Assembly: GCA_017534885.1 (NCBI GenBank)
Contig: JAFXVR010000008.1
Coordinates: 1-64,000, forward strand
Reading direction: 5' to 3'
DNA from: Clostridia bacterium
GTDB lineage: Bacteria; Bacillota; Clostridia; Christensenellales; Aristaeellaceae
Length of the DNA: 64,000 nucleotides
Shown: in pieces, positions 1 through 9,606 of the stretch
How positions within the stretch are numbered: position 1 is the first letter of the stretch
Layout of the letters: each line of letters starts with the position of its first letter
Position numbers and translations under genes: made by a program
The notes under the pieces: model-generated
Seen by the model: the letters and a program-made list of their open reading frames with translations, nothing else
Told to the model about the DNA's origin: nothing
Database searches by the model: none

Positions 1-1
1 C

Positions 2-3000
2 TGGACCGAGGACGAGACGGATATCGGCGAGTACAAGGCGACCCAGGAGACGGATGACACGGGCCGCATCACTTACCTGATCAACACGTACGAGCCCGAG
101 TACATCGAGATTCAGATTGAGAAGATCTGGGAGGACAACAAGAACCAGGACGGCATCCGTCCGGACCACATCGATGTGGATCTGTACGCGAACGGCGTAT
201 TTGAGCGGACGATCCGGATCGAGGAGAACGAGAAGGGCGAATGGATCTACGTGCTGAACGGCCTGCCGAAGTACGAGAACCGCCAGGAGATCGTGTACAG
301 CTTCAAGGAGCACGAGATCAAGGGCTACACGATTGTGCTGGGCACGCTGGAAGGCAAGGACAACGCCTACACCATCGAGATCGAGAACACGCACGAGACC
401 GAGACGACCGAGGTGCCGGTGACGAAGACCTGGGTGGACGACGGCGACGAGCACGAGTCCATCACGGTGCACCTGTTCGCGGACGGTGAGGAGATCGACA
501 GTGCGGTCATCACCAAGGCGGACGGGTGGAAGTACACCTTCGAGAACCTGCCGAAGTACAAGGACGGCGTGGAGATCGATTACACGATCACTGAGGATGG
601 CATTGACGGCTACGAGACGGTGATCGATGGGTATGACATCACCAACACCAAGATCAAGGACGAAGACCGGATTGACGACGAAGTGACCATCCGCAAGGTG
701 GATGAGAACGGCGATGCCCTGGACGGCGCGGTGTTCTCGATCATGGATGGGGACGACGTGATCCGTACCTTCCTGGCGGGAGAGTACGTGATCTCTACGA
801 CCGATCCGGCGCTGGCGGCCTACCTGCCCGAACCCGGCGAGGTGACGAACCTGACGGTGATCGAGGTGAAGGCGCCGGCCGGATACACGGGCGACGACAG
901 CGCGCACAACCTGACGATCTCCGCGAGCGCGGAAGAAGAGCTGGTAAACGGCGTGTACGTCACGACCGTGACCTACCTGATGTCCATCGACGAGGTTGAC
1001 GAGATCAAGGTCGTCAACGAGCGAAACGAGGACGAGGATGACGTGCCGGATCAGGTGGTCATCCGGAAGGTGGGCGAGGAAGGCAAGCCGCTGGAGGGCG
1101 CGGAATTCACCGTGTACAATGGTGAGGAAGCGATCCTGACAGTGACGGGCGGTGTGACGACGATCACGACAGAAGACCTGGCGGACTACCTGCCCGAGGC
1201 GGGCAAGGTGACGACGCTGAAGGTGAAGGAGACGAAGGCGCCGGTGGGCTATGAGCCCAGCGCGGAGACCTACGAGCTCGTCATCACGGCGGAGGCCGAA
1301 GAGAAGCTGATCGATGACGTCTACACCACCATCACGACCTACCACATGACGCTGGCGGGCGGCAGCGAGCTGATCGTTGTCAACACGCCGATCCTGACCG
1401 AGATCCCCGTGGAGAAGGTCTGGGAGGACGCGGACGATCAGGACGGCATCCGTCCCGAGAGCGTGAAGGTCGAGCTCCTGGCTGACGGGAAGCCGGTCGA
1501 CGAGATCGAGCTGAACAAGGACAACAACTGGAAGCACACCTTTGAGAAGCTGCCGAAGTACAATCAGGGCGTCGAGATCGAGTACACTGTGCGCGAGATT
1601 GACGTGCCGGCCGGCTACGACGCCATCGTGGACGGCGATGCGGCGGACGGCTTCACCATCACCAACCTGCACGTGCCTGAAACGACCTACGTCACCGTGC
1701 GCAAGGTCTGGGACGACGCGGATGACAACGACGGCAAGCGGCCCGAGGAGATCACGGTCATCCTGCTTGCGGACGGCGAAGCGCTCTACAACGTGACGCT
1801 GACCGAGGAGGAAGGCTGGACCAAGACCTTCTACGGCCTGCCGGCAAGCAAGGACGGCGCGGTGATCAGCTACAGCTGGTCTGAGGAAGAAGTGCCCGAA
1901 GGCTACACGCTGTACAGCATCGAGACCGAGGGCTTCATCACCACCGTGACGAACACCTACACGCCCGAGACCACTGAGACCACTGTGCGCAAGGTCTGGA
2001 GCGATCTGGACAACCGCGACGGCAAGCAGCCCGAGCAGATCACCGTTGAGCTGAGGGCGGATGGCACGGCCATCGGCACCGAAGTGCTCAGCCAGGAGAA
2101 CAACTGGACCGCCACCCGCACCGGCCTGCGGAAGTACAAGGATGGCACCGCCATCATCTACACCTGGGCTGAGATCGATGTGCCCGCCGGCTACAAGGCC
2201 GAGCTGACCATCGTGGACGGCGTGACCGTCATCACCAACGTCTACCTGACGGGCAGCCTGTCCGTCACCAAGCAGGTGACCGGCGCGCCCGAGAGCGAGG
2301 CGGACAAGACCTTCGAGTTCGTCATCAGGAACGCGGAAGGCAAGTATGTCAAGGCCGACGGCAGCCTGAGCGACACCGAGGTCCGCCACAGCCTGAAGGC
2401 CGGCGAGACCCTGACCATCACACCGGTGGCCATCGGGTTCTACACCGTGACCGAGCTGGGCACCGAGCCTGACGGCGCGGCCCAGATTGTGAACTACACG
2501 CTGATGGCCACCCAGACCGGCAACGGCACTGTGACCGTTGACACGCCTGCGGCCATCACCCTCAAGAACGACTACACCGAGAACCTGGGCAGCCTGTCCA
2601 TCACCAAGGCCTTCTGCGGCATCGCGCCTGACGCCGAGTGGGACGAGGAAGCGCTGGCGAAGCTCACCTTCACGGTGACCGGCCCGAACGGGTACAATGA
2701 GTCCTTCACCTTCGCCGACTTCGATGTCGAGGCGCTGGACGGCAACCTGACCCGCGCGGTGCTGACACTCCACAACCTGCCCATCGGCACCTACACCGTC
2801 ACCGAGACCAACGCGGAGGGCATCGTCCTGGGCTACACGCTCCAGGTGAGCTCCGTGACCACCGACACGGTGAACGTCACCTACGGCGGCACGGCGACGG
2901 CAGTGCTGAAGAACAACTACAAGAAGGACACCGGCAGGATCCTCCTGTCCAAGAACTTCTCCATCACCGGCGCGGATGGCACCGCGGTTGATCCGCAGAC

Positions 3001-6000
3001 CATGACCAATACCCTGGCGGCCTTGGCCTTCCGCGTGACCGGCGAGAACTACGACAAGACCTTCTACTACGCACAGTTCACCGATGGCGTGCTGGTCATC
3101 GACGGCCTGGTGCCCGGCGTCTACACCGTCACCGAGACGAACGCCGGCGAGCTGATTGCCCGCTACACCCTGGTGGCGGACGAGAGCGACACCAACGGCA
3201 CCGTGACCCTGGTGCGCAATGAGGACGGCACGGTGGATGACGTGGCGCTGACCCTGACCAACGTGTACACGGCGGACAAGGGCAGCCTGCGCGTCACCAA
3301 GACGGTTGAAGGCGCGCCTGAGGACGCGGCGGACAAGGAGTTCACCTTCACCGTGCGCAACGCTGAGGGCCAGTACATTGCCCTGGACGGCACCGCGTCT
3401 GACACGGAGGTTCTGCTGACCATCCGCGGCGGCGAGACCGTAACCATCGACAACCTGCCCGTTGGCCGCTACACCGTGACCGAGCTGCTTGACTCCACCG
3501 TCATCGCGAACTACACCCTGACCAGCGAGTCCATCACCGGCGGCGACGCGGTGGTGACCCTGGGCGAGACCGCTGAGGTCGCGCTGAAGAACGTGTACGA
3601 GCCCAGCATCGGCGGCGTGCGCGTCACCAAGCTGGCCATCGGCGCGCCGGAGGGCATGGAATTCCGCATCGCCCTGAAGGACACCGAGGGCAATTACTAC
3701 CAGATCGATGGCAGCATCGCCACCGAGGACAACAAGTGGGTGACGCTGAAGGACGGCGAGTCCGCGACATGGACGAACCTGCCCATCGGCACCTACGTGG
3801 TGGAGGAAGACGACGCCAGCGTTGAGGGCCTGAACCTGACGGTGACAGGCATCGGCGAGGTGCAGGTGGTCTCCGACACCATCACCACCGACACCGTGGT
3901 GAACAACTACACCGAGGATCTGGGACGACTGATCGTCAAGAAGACCTTCACCGGCCTGCCGGAGGGCACCAACGTCAACGAGCTGGCCTTCCACATCACC
4001 GGCCCGAACGGCTATGATCAGACCGTGTACTACATCCAGTTCACCGACGGCATCTACGTCATTGAGAACCTGCCTCTGGGCGAGTACACCGTGACCGAGA
4101 CGAACGCTGAAGGCCTGGTACTGGGCTACACGCTCATGACCACCAGCGTGACCACCAACTCCGGTGAAATCACCAAGGGCGACGAAATCGTCGTGGAGCT
4201 GACCAACAACTATCAGAAGGATGTTGGCTCTCTGACGATTGAGAAGAACTTCGAGGGCGTGCCGGAGGGTACGGATGTCAGCGACCTGACCTTCGTCATC
4301 ACCGGCCCGGGCGGCTACAGCCTGACCCTGACCTACGCTCAGTTCACGGACGGCAAGTATGTGATTGAGAACCTGCCGGTGGGCGAGTACACCGTGACCG
4401 AGACCAACGCGGACGGCCTGATTGCGAACTACACCCTGAGTGTGGACAGCCAGACGGACGGCGTCGGGACGGTCGTGCGGAACGAGAACGTCACCGTGAC
4501 ACTGACCAACATCTACGAGCCGAGGCTCGGCAGCCTGATCATCGAGAAGCTGTTCTACGGCCTGGCTGTCGACACGAACGTGGATGGCCTGACCTTCATC
4601 ATCACCGGCCCGGACGGCTTCAGCCTCACTGTGAGCTACGACGAATTCGTGGATGGCATCTATGAGCTGAACGACCTGCCGGTAGGTGTGTACACCGTGA
4701 CCGAGCTCAACGGCGACGATCTGCTGGTACAGTATGTGCTCCAGACCGAGAGCGTGACCACGGACACCGTGTCCATCACCGATGACTACGTCACCAGAGT
4801 GCGCCTGGTTAACGTCTACGCGAGGAGACTGGCCAACCTGGTCATCCACAAGACCTTCATCGGCGTGCCTGAGGGTGTGAGCGTCGACGGCCTGATCTTC
4901 CGGATCACCGGCCCGGACGGCTTCGCCATGAACGTGCCCTACGCCTCCTTCGACGAGGACGGCACCTTCACCCTGGAAGGCGTGCCCTACGGCACCTACA
5001 CCGTGACCGAGCTGAACGCTGAAGGCCTGGTGGTGAGCTACGAGCTCCAGGCGGACAGCGTGACGACCGACACGACCGATGTGAACGGGAACGACGGCTA
5101 CATCGAGCTGGTCAACCACTACGAACCGGCGCTGGGCGCCCTGACCATCCGCAAGACCTTCACCGGCGTGAACGACTTCGATGCCGAGAGCGCCAAGAAC
5201 CTGGTCTTCAGAATCCTTGGTCCGGACGGCTTCGACATCACCGTGACCTACGCCGAGTTCACCAACGGCACCTACACCATCGAGAACCTGAAGCCCGGCA
5301 CCTACCTGGTGTATGAGCTGAACGCCATGTCGCTGAACCCGAGCTGGACGCTGCTGGCAACCTCCGTGACGGCGGTCAACACCACCGTGGTCGTCAACGA
5401 GACCTCCACTGTCGACCTCCAGAACAATTATGAGATTGCGCGCACCAGCGCCAGCATCATGAAGGTCTGGAACGACATGGACGATCTGGACGGCAGCAGA
5501 CCCGAGAGCCTGACGGTGCACCTGATGAACGGCAACAACGTGGTCGCCACGGTCGTGCTGAATGAGCACAACGGCTGGTACGCCGAGGTCAACGACCTGC
5601 CGCTCTACGACGACGAAGGCAACATCATCACCTACACCTGGGCTGAGGACAACGTGAACGGCTACGAGCTGACCAACCAGGTGAGCATGGGCAACGTGAC
5701 AGTCATCACCAACACGCACATCCCCGAGCTTGTGAACGTCACCGTACTCAAGATCTGGGAGGACAACAACAACGTCATCGGCATGAGACCCACTAAGATC
5801 ACCGTGACCCTGTACAACGGAGGCACCGCGGTGACCACTGTGGAACTCAACGAGCAGAACAGCTGGTGCGAGACCGTCACCGACCTGCCCAAGTACATTG
5901 ACGGTACGGAGTGCAACTACTACTGGCGTGAGCAGGAGGTGCTGGGCTACACCCTCACCAATACGCGCACAGTGGGCTATGTGACGACGCTGACCAACAC

Positions 6001-6139
6001 CTTCCGGACGCGGCCGACCACTGACCCGAACACTCCCACTCCGCCGAGACCCGGCATCCCGACGGTCGTGATCGATGACTACGATACGCCTCTGGGCATC
6101 GACGTCATGATCAACCACGTCGGCGACTGCTTCGACTAA
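2..6139 (+). CDS. Giant multi-domain Cna_B/SpaA-like surface protein (5' end missing)
   Basis: The reading frame is open from the first bases of the window, so this is the C-terminal ~2,045 residues of a longer protein; the GTG at 176 is internal. I count about 19 immunoglobulin-like domains: two Cna_B units (VxKxW...DGxRP), two SpaA-like units (IRKV...APxGY), three more Cna_B units, ten consecutive shorter units that begin G(S/R)LxxxK and carry YTVTE and a final NxY, then two last Cna_B units. The Lys near the start, Glu in the YTVTE motif and Asn in the closing strand are the residues that form intramolecular isopeptide bonds in this fold, so a stiff, protease-resistant stalk is inferred. 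After a Pro/Thr linker the protein ends in DYDTPLG and VGDCFD, with no LPXTG motif and no membrane anchor. A role in adhesion is inference from the family. Confidence 0.88.
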   Translation, partial: WTEDETDIGEYKATQETDDTGRITYLINTYEPEYIEIQIEKIWEDNKNQDGIRPDHIDVDLYANGVFERTIRIEENEKGEWIYVLNGLPKYENRQEIVYSFKEHEIKGYTIVLGTLEGKDNAYTIEIENTHETETTEVPVTKTWVDDGDEHESITVHLFADGEEIDSAVITKADGWKYTFENLPKYKDGVEIDYTITEDGIDGYETVIDGYDITNTKIKDEDRIDDEVTIRKVDENGDALDGAVFSIMDGDDVIRTFLAGEYVISTTDPALAAYLPEPGEVTNLTVIEVKAPAGYTGDDSAHNLTISASAEEELVNGVYVTTVTYLMSIDEVDEIKVVNERNEDEDDVPDQVVIRKVGEEGKPLEGAEFTVYNGEEAILTVTGGVTTITTEDLADYLPEAGKVTTLKVKETKAPVGYEPSAETYELVITAEAEEKLIDDVYTTITTYHMTLAGGSELIVVNTPILTEIPVEKVWEDADDQDGIRPESVKVELLADGKPVDEIELNKDNNWKHTFEKLPKYNQGVEIEYTVREIDVPAGYDAIVDGDAADGFTITNLHVPETTYVTVRKVWDDADDNDGKRPEEITVILLADGEALYNVTLTEEEGWTKTFYGLPASKDGAVISYSWSEEEVPEGYTLYSIETEGFITTVTNTYTPETTETTVRKVWSDLDNRDGKQPEQITVELRADGTAIGTEVLSQENNWTATRTGLRKYKDGTAIIYTWAEIDVPAGYKAELTIVDGVTVITNVYLTGSLSVTKQVTGAPESEADKTFEFVIRNAEGKYVKADGSLSDTEVRHSLKAGETLTITPVAIGFYTVTELGTEPDGAAQIVNYTLMATQTGNGTVTVDTPAAITLKNDYTENLGSLSITKAFCGIAPDAEWDEEALAKLTFTVTGPNGYNESFTFADFDVEALDGNLTRAVLTLHNLPIGTYTVTETNAEGIVLGYTLQVSSVTTDTVNVTYGGTATAVLKNNYKKDTGRILLSKNFSITGADGTAVDPQTMTNTLAALAFRVTGENYDKTFYYAQFTDGVLVIDGLVPGVYTVTETNAGELIARYTLVADESDTNGTVTLVRNEDGTVDDVALTLTNVYTADKGSLRVTKTVEGAPEDAADKEFTFTVRNAEGQYIALDGTASDTEVLLTIRGGETVTIDNLPVGRYTVTELLDSTVIANYTLTSESITGGDAVVTLGETAEVALKNVYEPSIGGVRVTKLAIGAPEGMEFRIALKDTEGNYYQIDGSIATEDNKWVTLKDGESATWTNLPIGTYVVEEDDASVEGLNLTVTGIGEVQVVSDTITTDTVVNNYTEDLGRLIVKKTFTGLPEGTNVNELAFHITGPNGYDQTVYYIQFTDGIYVIENLPLGEYTVTETNAEGLVLGYTLMTTSVTTNSGEITKGDEIVVELTNNYQKDVGSLTIEKNFEGVPEGTDVSDLTFVITGPGGYSLTLTYAQFTDGKYVIENLPVGEYTVTETNADGLIANYTLSVDSQTDGVGTVVRNENVTVTLTNIYEPRLGSLIIEKLFYGLAVDTNVDGLTFIITGPDGFSLTVSYDEFVDGIYELNDLPVGVYTVTELNGDDLLVQYVLQTESVTTDTVSITDDYVTRVRLVNVYARRLANLVIHKTFIGVPEGVSVDGLIFRITGPDGFAMNVPYASFDEDGTFTLEGVPYGTYTVTELNAEGLVVSYELQADSVTTDTTDVNGNDGYIELVNHYEPALGALTIRKTFTGVNDFDAESAKNLVFRILGPDGFDITVTYAEFTNGTYTIENLKPGTYLVYELNAMSLNPSWTLLATSVTAVNTTVVVNETSTVDLQNNYEIARTSASIMKVWNDMDDLDGSRPESLTVHLMNGNNVVATVVLNEHNGWYAEVNDLPLYDDEGNIITYTWAEDNVNGYELTNQVSMGNVTVITNTHIPELVNVTVLKIWEDNNNVIGMRPTKITVTLYNGGTAVTTVELNEQNSWCETVTDLPKYIDGTECNYYWREQEVLGYTLTNTRTVGYVTTLTNTFRTRPTTDPNTPTPPRPGIPTVVIDDYDTPLGIDVMINHVGDCFD

Positions 6140-6157
6140 GCACTGGCGAACCCCGAT

Positions 6158-6195
6158 CCTCCGCGCCCCAAACCGAAAGGGGAGGAGCGCGGAGG
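6158..6195 (+). terminator. Intergenic hairpin between the surface protein and the solute-binding protein
   Basis: CCTCCGCGC (6158-6166) pairs perfectly with GCGCGGAGG (6187-6195), and an inner CCCC/GGGG can extend it. No T-run follows, so it may be a weak terminator, an attenuator or an RNA-processing site. Confidence 0.4.
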
Positions 6196-6226
6196 ACAGG
6201 GGGGATCAAGAGAAAGGAGATAGCGT

Positions 6227-8431
6227 ATGATGATGAACCGGATGAAGAAGTACCTGTCCCTTCTGCTGGCGCTGGTGCTCCTGACCACTTCAAGCCTGGC
6301 GATGCTGCCGGGGATTGCGCTGGCCGAAGAAGAGGAAGAGGAAAAAGTCTATCCCGACGAGCTCCGCGTCGGCCATCCCACCATTACCAAGGGCGATTTC
6401 TTCACGGAGATGTTCGGCAACGACACGGCCGATATCGACGTGCGGGCGCTGATCCACGGGTACAACCTGGTCAACTGGGATCAGAACCAGGGCGTGTACA
6501 TCATTGACGAGACCGTGGTGACCGAGGTGCAGGTGGTGGACGACGAGGTCGGCAACCGCACCTATTACATGGCGCTGGCGGAAGACCTGTATTACTCCGA
6601 TGGCACGCCCATAACCGCCTGGGACTATGCCTTCTCCATGCTGCTGATGATGGCGCCGGAGATTGAGGAAATCGGCGGCAAGATCTACCGCGCCGAGCAC
6701 ATCCTGGGCTACAAAGAGTACATCAACAAGGAATTCCCCAGCCTGACCGGCCTGGAGGTCATTTCTGACCACCAGCTCGCCATCACCCTGGACCATGAGT
6801 TCCTGCCTTACTTCTTTGAGACAGGTCTCCTGCTCTGCGTGCCCTATCCGATCTATGTGATCGCCCCGGGCTGCAAGGTGTATGACGACGGCTTCGGCTG
6901 CTACATCGGCAACGAGGACCAGAGCATTGAGGAACCCATCTTCACGGCGGAACTGCTGCGCAAGACGATCCTTGATCCGGACACCGGCTACAACAGCCAT
7001 CCGTCCGTGTCCTCCGGCCCCTATGTGCTGGTGGACTACGACTATGAGACGGCCCACTTCGTGCGCAACGAGTACTTCAAGGGCGCCTGGGTCAACAACA
7101 CCCTGATCGAGAACGAAGGTCACAACTCCATGGACGCCGAGGATCCGGACGTCAACGGCCACATGACCGAGGAGCGCATCGTGATCCCGACCATCGAGAA
7201 GATTTCCTTCACCGTGGCGGACAACGATACGATGCTGGAAGACTTCCAGAACGGCAAGTTCCACCTGGTCAACAAGGTGGTCTACGGGCCGACCATCCTC
7301 GAGCTGATGCAGTCCCAGGAGGAAACGGGCCTGCAGTTCGAGAACTACCCGCGCATCGGCCTGGCCTTCTTCACTTTCACCTATGACTGGCCCACAGTGC
7401 ACGAAAAGGAAGTGCGCCAGGCCATGGCCTGGTGTATGGACCGGCACCAGCTGACCGAGGATTACTGCTCGGGCTTTGGCCTGGTGGTGGATGGGTATTA
7501 CGGCATCGAGCAGTGGGAGTACCTGCTGGTGACACACCAGATCGACTTCCCGATCAACTTCCTGGACGACGAGGAGCACGACGACGAGGATTATACCCGC
7601 TTCCGCAACCGCTATGTGCGCACGGACGAGGAGTATGATCAGGCGGTCGCGGCCTGGGAGATGCTGTCCCTGGACAACCTGGTCGATTACAACGTGTACG
7701 ACATGGAGAATGATCCTGAGCGCACGACCAAGATCGGCATCGACAAGGCGAAGGCGTTGCTGAACAGCGCCAAATGGACGCTGAACCGCAACGGCGAGCC
7801 CTATCAGGAAGGCGTGGACGACGTCCGCTGCAAGATGATCGACGGCGAGCTGGTGGCGCTGGACCTGACCATGATGTACCCCGAGGGGAACCACATTGTG
7901 GACACCCTGCAGGAGAACTTCATCGACAACCTGAATGAGGTTGGCATCCAGCTGACCCTGGTGCCCACGCCCATGGAAGACCTGCTGAAGAGCTACTACC
8001 GTGAGACCGAGCGCACCACCGACCTGATCTACCTGGCGACCAACTTCCACGTGATCGTTGACCCGAGCATCACCTATTCCACCGACAAGACGGCCAACCA
8101 CCTGATCTGGAATAACACCTATTCCGACGATGAGGATCTGTACTGGCGTGCTGTCAACATGCGGAAGACTGAGCCCGGTGACATCTTCGACTATGTCACC
8201 AAGTGGATCTCCTTCCAGGAGCGGTACAACGAGGTGCTGCCCACCATTCCGCTCTACTCCAATATCTACTTCGACTTCTGGATCCCTGAGCTGCAGAACT
8301 ATTACATCACCGCCCATGTCACCTGGTCCCAGGCCATCCTGGATTCCTACTTCGGCGAGGCTCCCGAAGAGCCCGAGGAGGAAGAGGACGACGAAGAGGA
8401 TGACGACGACGATTTCTTCTTCGACGACTGA
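6227..8431 (+). CDS. Secreted family-5 extracellular solute-binding protein, orphan
   Basis: The 734-residue product has a clear signal peptide (MKKY basic start, hydrophobic core, predicted cut after ALA at about residue 33) followed by a glutamate run. The body matches the peptide/opine/nickel-binding SBP_bac_5 fold: the N-terminal LRVGHP strand, the YSDGTPITAWDYAFS segment and a late SxxYFGEAPE region. There is no lipobox Cys after the signal peptide, so it is not an obvious lipoprotein. The C-terminus is extremely acidic and ends in Asp/Glu runs around FFF, unusual for the family. An AAGGAG site lies 7 nt before the ATG. No permease or ATPase genes flank it; the upstream neighbour is the giant Cna_B protein and the downstream one a peptidase. 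Binding of peptides is likely from family membership but the transport partner is not visible. Confidence 0.8.
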   Translation: MMMNRMKKYLSLLLALVLLTTSSLAMLPGIALAEEEEEEKVYPDELRVGHPTITKGDFFTEMFGNDTADIDVRALIHGYNLVNWDQNQGVYIIDETVVTEVQVVDDEVGNRTYYMALAEDLYYSDGTPITAWDYAFSMLLMMAPEIEEIGGKIYRAEHILGYKEYINKEFPSLTGLEVISDHQLAITLDHEFLPYFFETGLLLCVPYPIYVIAPGCKVYDDGFGCYIGNEDQSIEEPIFTAELLRKTILDPDTGYNSHPSVSSGPYVLVDYDYETAHFVRNEYFKGAWVNNTLIENEGHNSMDAEDPDVNGHMTEERIVIPTIEKISFTVADNDTMLEDFQNGKFHLVNKVVYGPTILELMQSQEETGLQFENYPRIGLAFFTFTYDWPTVHEKEVRQAMAWCMDRHQLTEDYCSGFGLVVDGYYGIEQWEYLLVTHQIDFPINFLDDEEHDDEDYTRFRNRYVRTDEEYDQAVAAWEMLSLDNLVDYNVYDMENDPERTTKIGIDKAKALLNSAKWTLNRNGEPYQEGVDDVRCKMIDGELVALDLTMMYPEGNHIVDTLQENFIDNLNEVGIQLTLVPTPMEDLLKSYYRETERTTDLIYLATNFHVIVDPSITYSTDKTANHLIWNNTYSDDEDLYWRAVNMRKTEPGDIFDYVTKWISFQERYNEVLPTIPLYSNIYFDFWIPELQNYYITAHVTWSQAILDSYFGEAPEEPEEEEDDEEDDDDDFFFDD

Positions 8432-8460
8432 AACTGACTGGCTGGGCTGACTGAGACAGA

Positions 8461-8514
8461 CCGCCCGTATGACGCACGCAAATCTGGTTGATGTGACGGC
8501 ATCCGGGCGGTTTT
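8461..8514 (+). terminator. Probable rho-independent terminator after the solute-binding protein
   Basis: CCGCCCG (8461-8467) pairs with CGGGCGG (8504-8510), which is followed by TTTT. The 36 nt loop is long, so confidence is moderate. Confidence 0.45.
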
Positions 8515-8549
8515 CCTGTGTACGGAACCGCCTGAAGGAGGGCGAAAGA

Positions 8550-9584
8550 ATGAGCGCTTTTGACGGGGCCGCGTGCCTGGAGGTTTTCCGCTCGCTGCTG
8601 GCCATTGATTCCACCACGGGACAGTACCGGGCGATTGAGGTCTGGACAGCGGAGACGATCTCGCGCCTGGGCTATGAGCCGATCCTGACCCGCAAGGGCG
8701 GCGTCCTGGCCGACCTGGGGGGCGAGGGCGAGCCGCTGGTGATCACCGCGCACCTGGATGACATCGGCCTGATGGTGCGCCGCGTCAATGCGGATGGCAC
8801 GCTGAACGTGTGCCCGGTGGGCGGACTCTATCCCTTCTACTGCGTGATGGAGAACGTCCGGGTGCATACGGCGGACGGACGGGTCTACACCGGCACGGTC
8901 TGCCGCACGCCCAACTCCATCCATGTCACGGAGGAGGAGCTGCGGTCGGTGGCCGGTGACTTCCGCACCAATGTGTGCGTGGTGCTGGATCAGCCGGTGC
9001 AGTCCGCCGCGGACACCCGGGCGCTGGGCATCGAGACCGGAGACTATATCGCCCTGGAGCCCCGGCTGAGTCTGTCCGGCGGATACATCAAGAGCCGCTT
9101 TGTGGACGACAAGGCCTGCGCCGCCGTGCTGTTGGAGATCATGCGCGCCATCCGGGAAAAGGGGTTGCCGCTGAAGCGGAAGGTGTACGCCTATTTCGCC
9201 TGCTATGAGGAGATCGGGCACGGCACAGCCTGGCTTCCGGAGGGCGTCCGGGACGTGCTAGCGCTGGACATCGCGCCCACCGGCCCGGATCAGAACTCTG
9301 ACGAGCACAAGGTGTCCATCTTTGCCAAGGACAGCCGTTTTCCGTACCACAGCGGCATGACGGCGGAACTCCGGGAGACCGCGAAGCAGGCGGGCGTCGA
9401 CTATGTGATGGACGTGTTTACGCCGCACTACGGTTCGGACGGGGACGGCAGCGTGCTGGCCGGATACGATATCCGCCACGCGGCCATCGGCCCCGGCACT
9501 GCCAACAGCCACGGCTATGAGCGCACCCATATCGATGGCCTGCGCAACACTTACGACCTGACCATGGCGTACATCAGGGCGTGA
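8550..9584 (+). CDS. M42-family metallo-aminopeptidase
   Basis: The 344-residue cytosolic protein matches glutamyl aminopeptidase/endoglucanase-type M42 peptidases, which trim N-terminal residues from short peptides using two metal ions in large tetrahedral assemblies. Visible ligands in order are H68xD70 (AHLDDIGLMV), D186-D187 in VDDKACAAV, the catalytic pair E220-E221 in CYEEIGHG, D240 in LALDIAP, and a C-terminal His in the NSHGYERTH segment. I chose the ATG at 8550 because GGAGGG lies 7 nt upstream; the frame is open further back to 8469, but that part covers the terminator of the previous gene. The CARF nuclease gene follows after 22 nt and is probably co-transcribed. Confidence 0.9.
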   Translation: MSAFDGAACLEVFRSLLAIDSTTGQYRAIEVWTAETISRLGYEPILTRKGGVLADLGGEGEPLVITAHLDDIGLMVRRVNADGTLNVCPVGGLYPFYCVMENVRVHTADGRVYTGTVCRTPNSIHVTEEELRSVAGDFRTNVCVVLDQPVQSAADTRALGIETGDYIALEPRLSLSGGYIKSRFVDDKACAAVLLEIMRAIREKGLPLKRKVYAYFACYEEIGHGTAWLPEGVRDVLALDIAPTGPDQNSDEHKVSIFAKDSRFPYHSGMTAELRETAKQAGVDYVMDVFTPHYGSDGDGSVLAGYDIRHAAIGPGTANSHGYERTHIDGLRNTYDLTMAYIRA

Positions 9585-9606
9585 TCCGACCCTGCCGGAG
9601 GTCAAG

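Noticed and set aside
1..6139. The repeated blocks as DNA tandem repeats or a CRISPR array
   Set aside because: The repeats are protein domains of ~85-110 residues with diverged codons, not short identical repeats with spacers. No CRISPR array was seen anywhere in the window.
6290..8617. Long minus-strand open frame (775 codons) opposite the solute-binding protein
   Set aside because: Its product is Val/His/Asp/Gly-rich without motifs, it lacks a ribosome site, and the plus strand has a clear secreted-protein gene; it is a GC-driven shadow frame.
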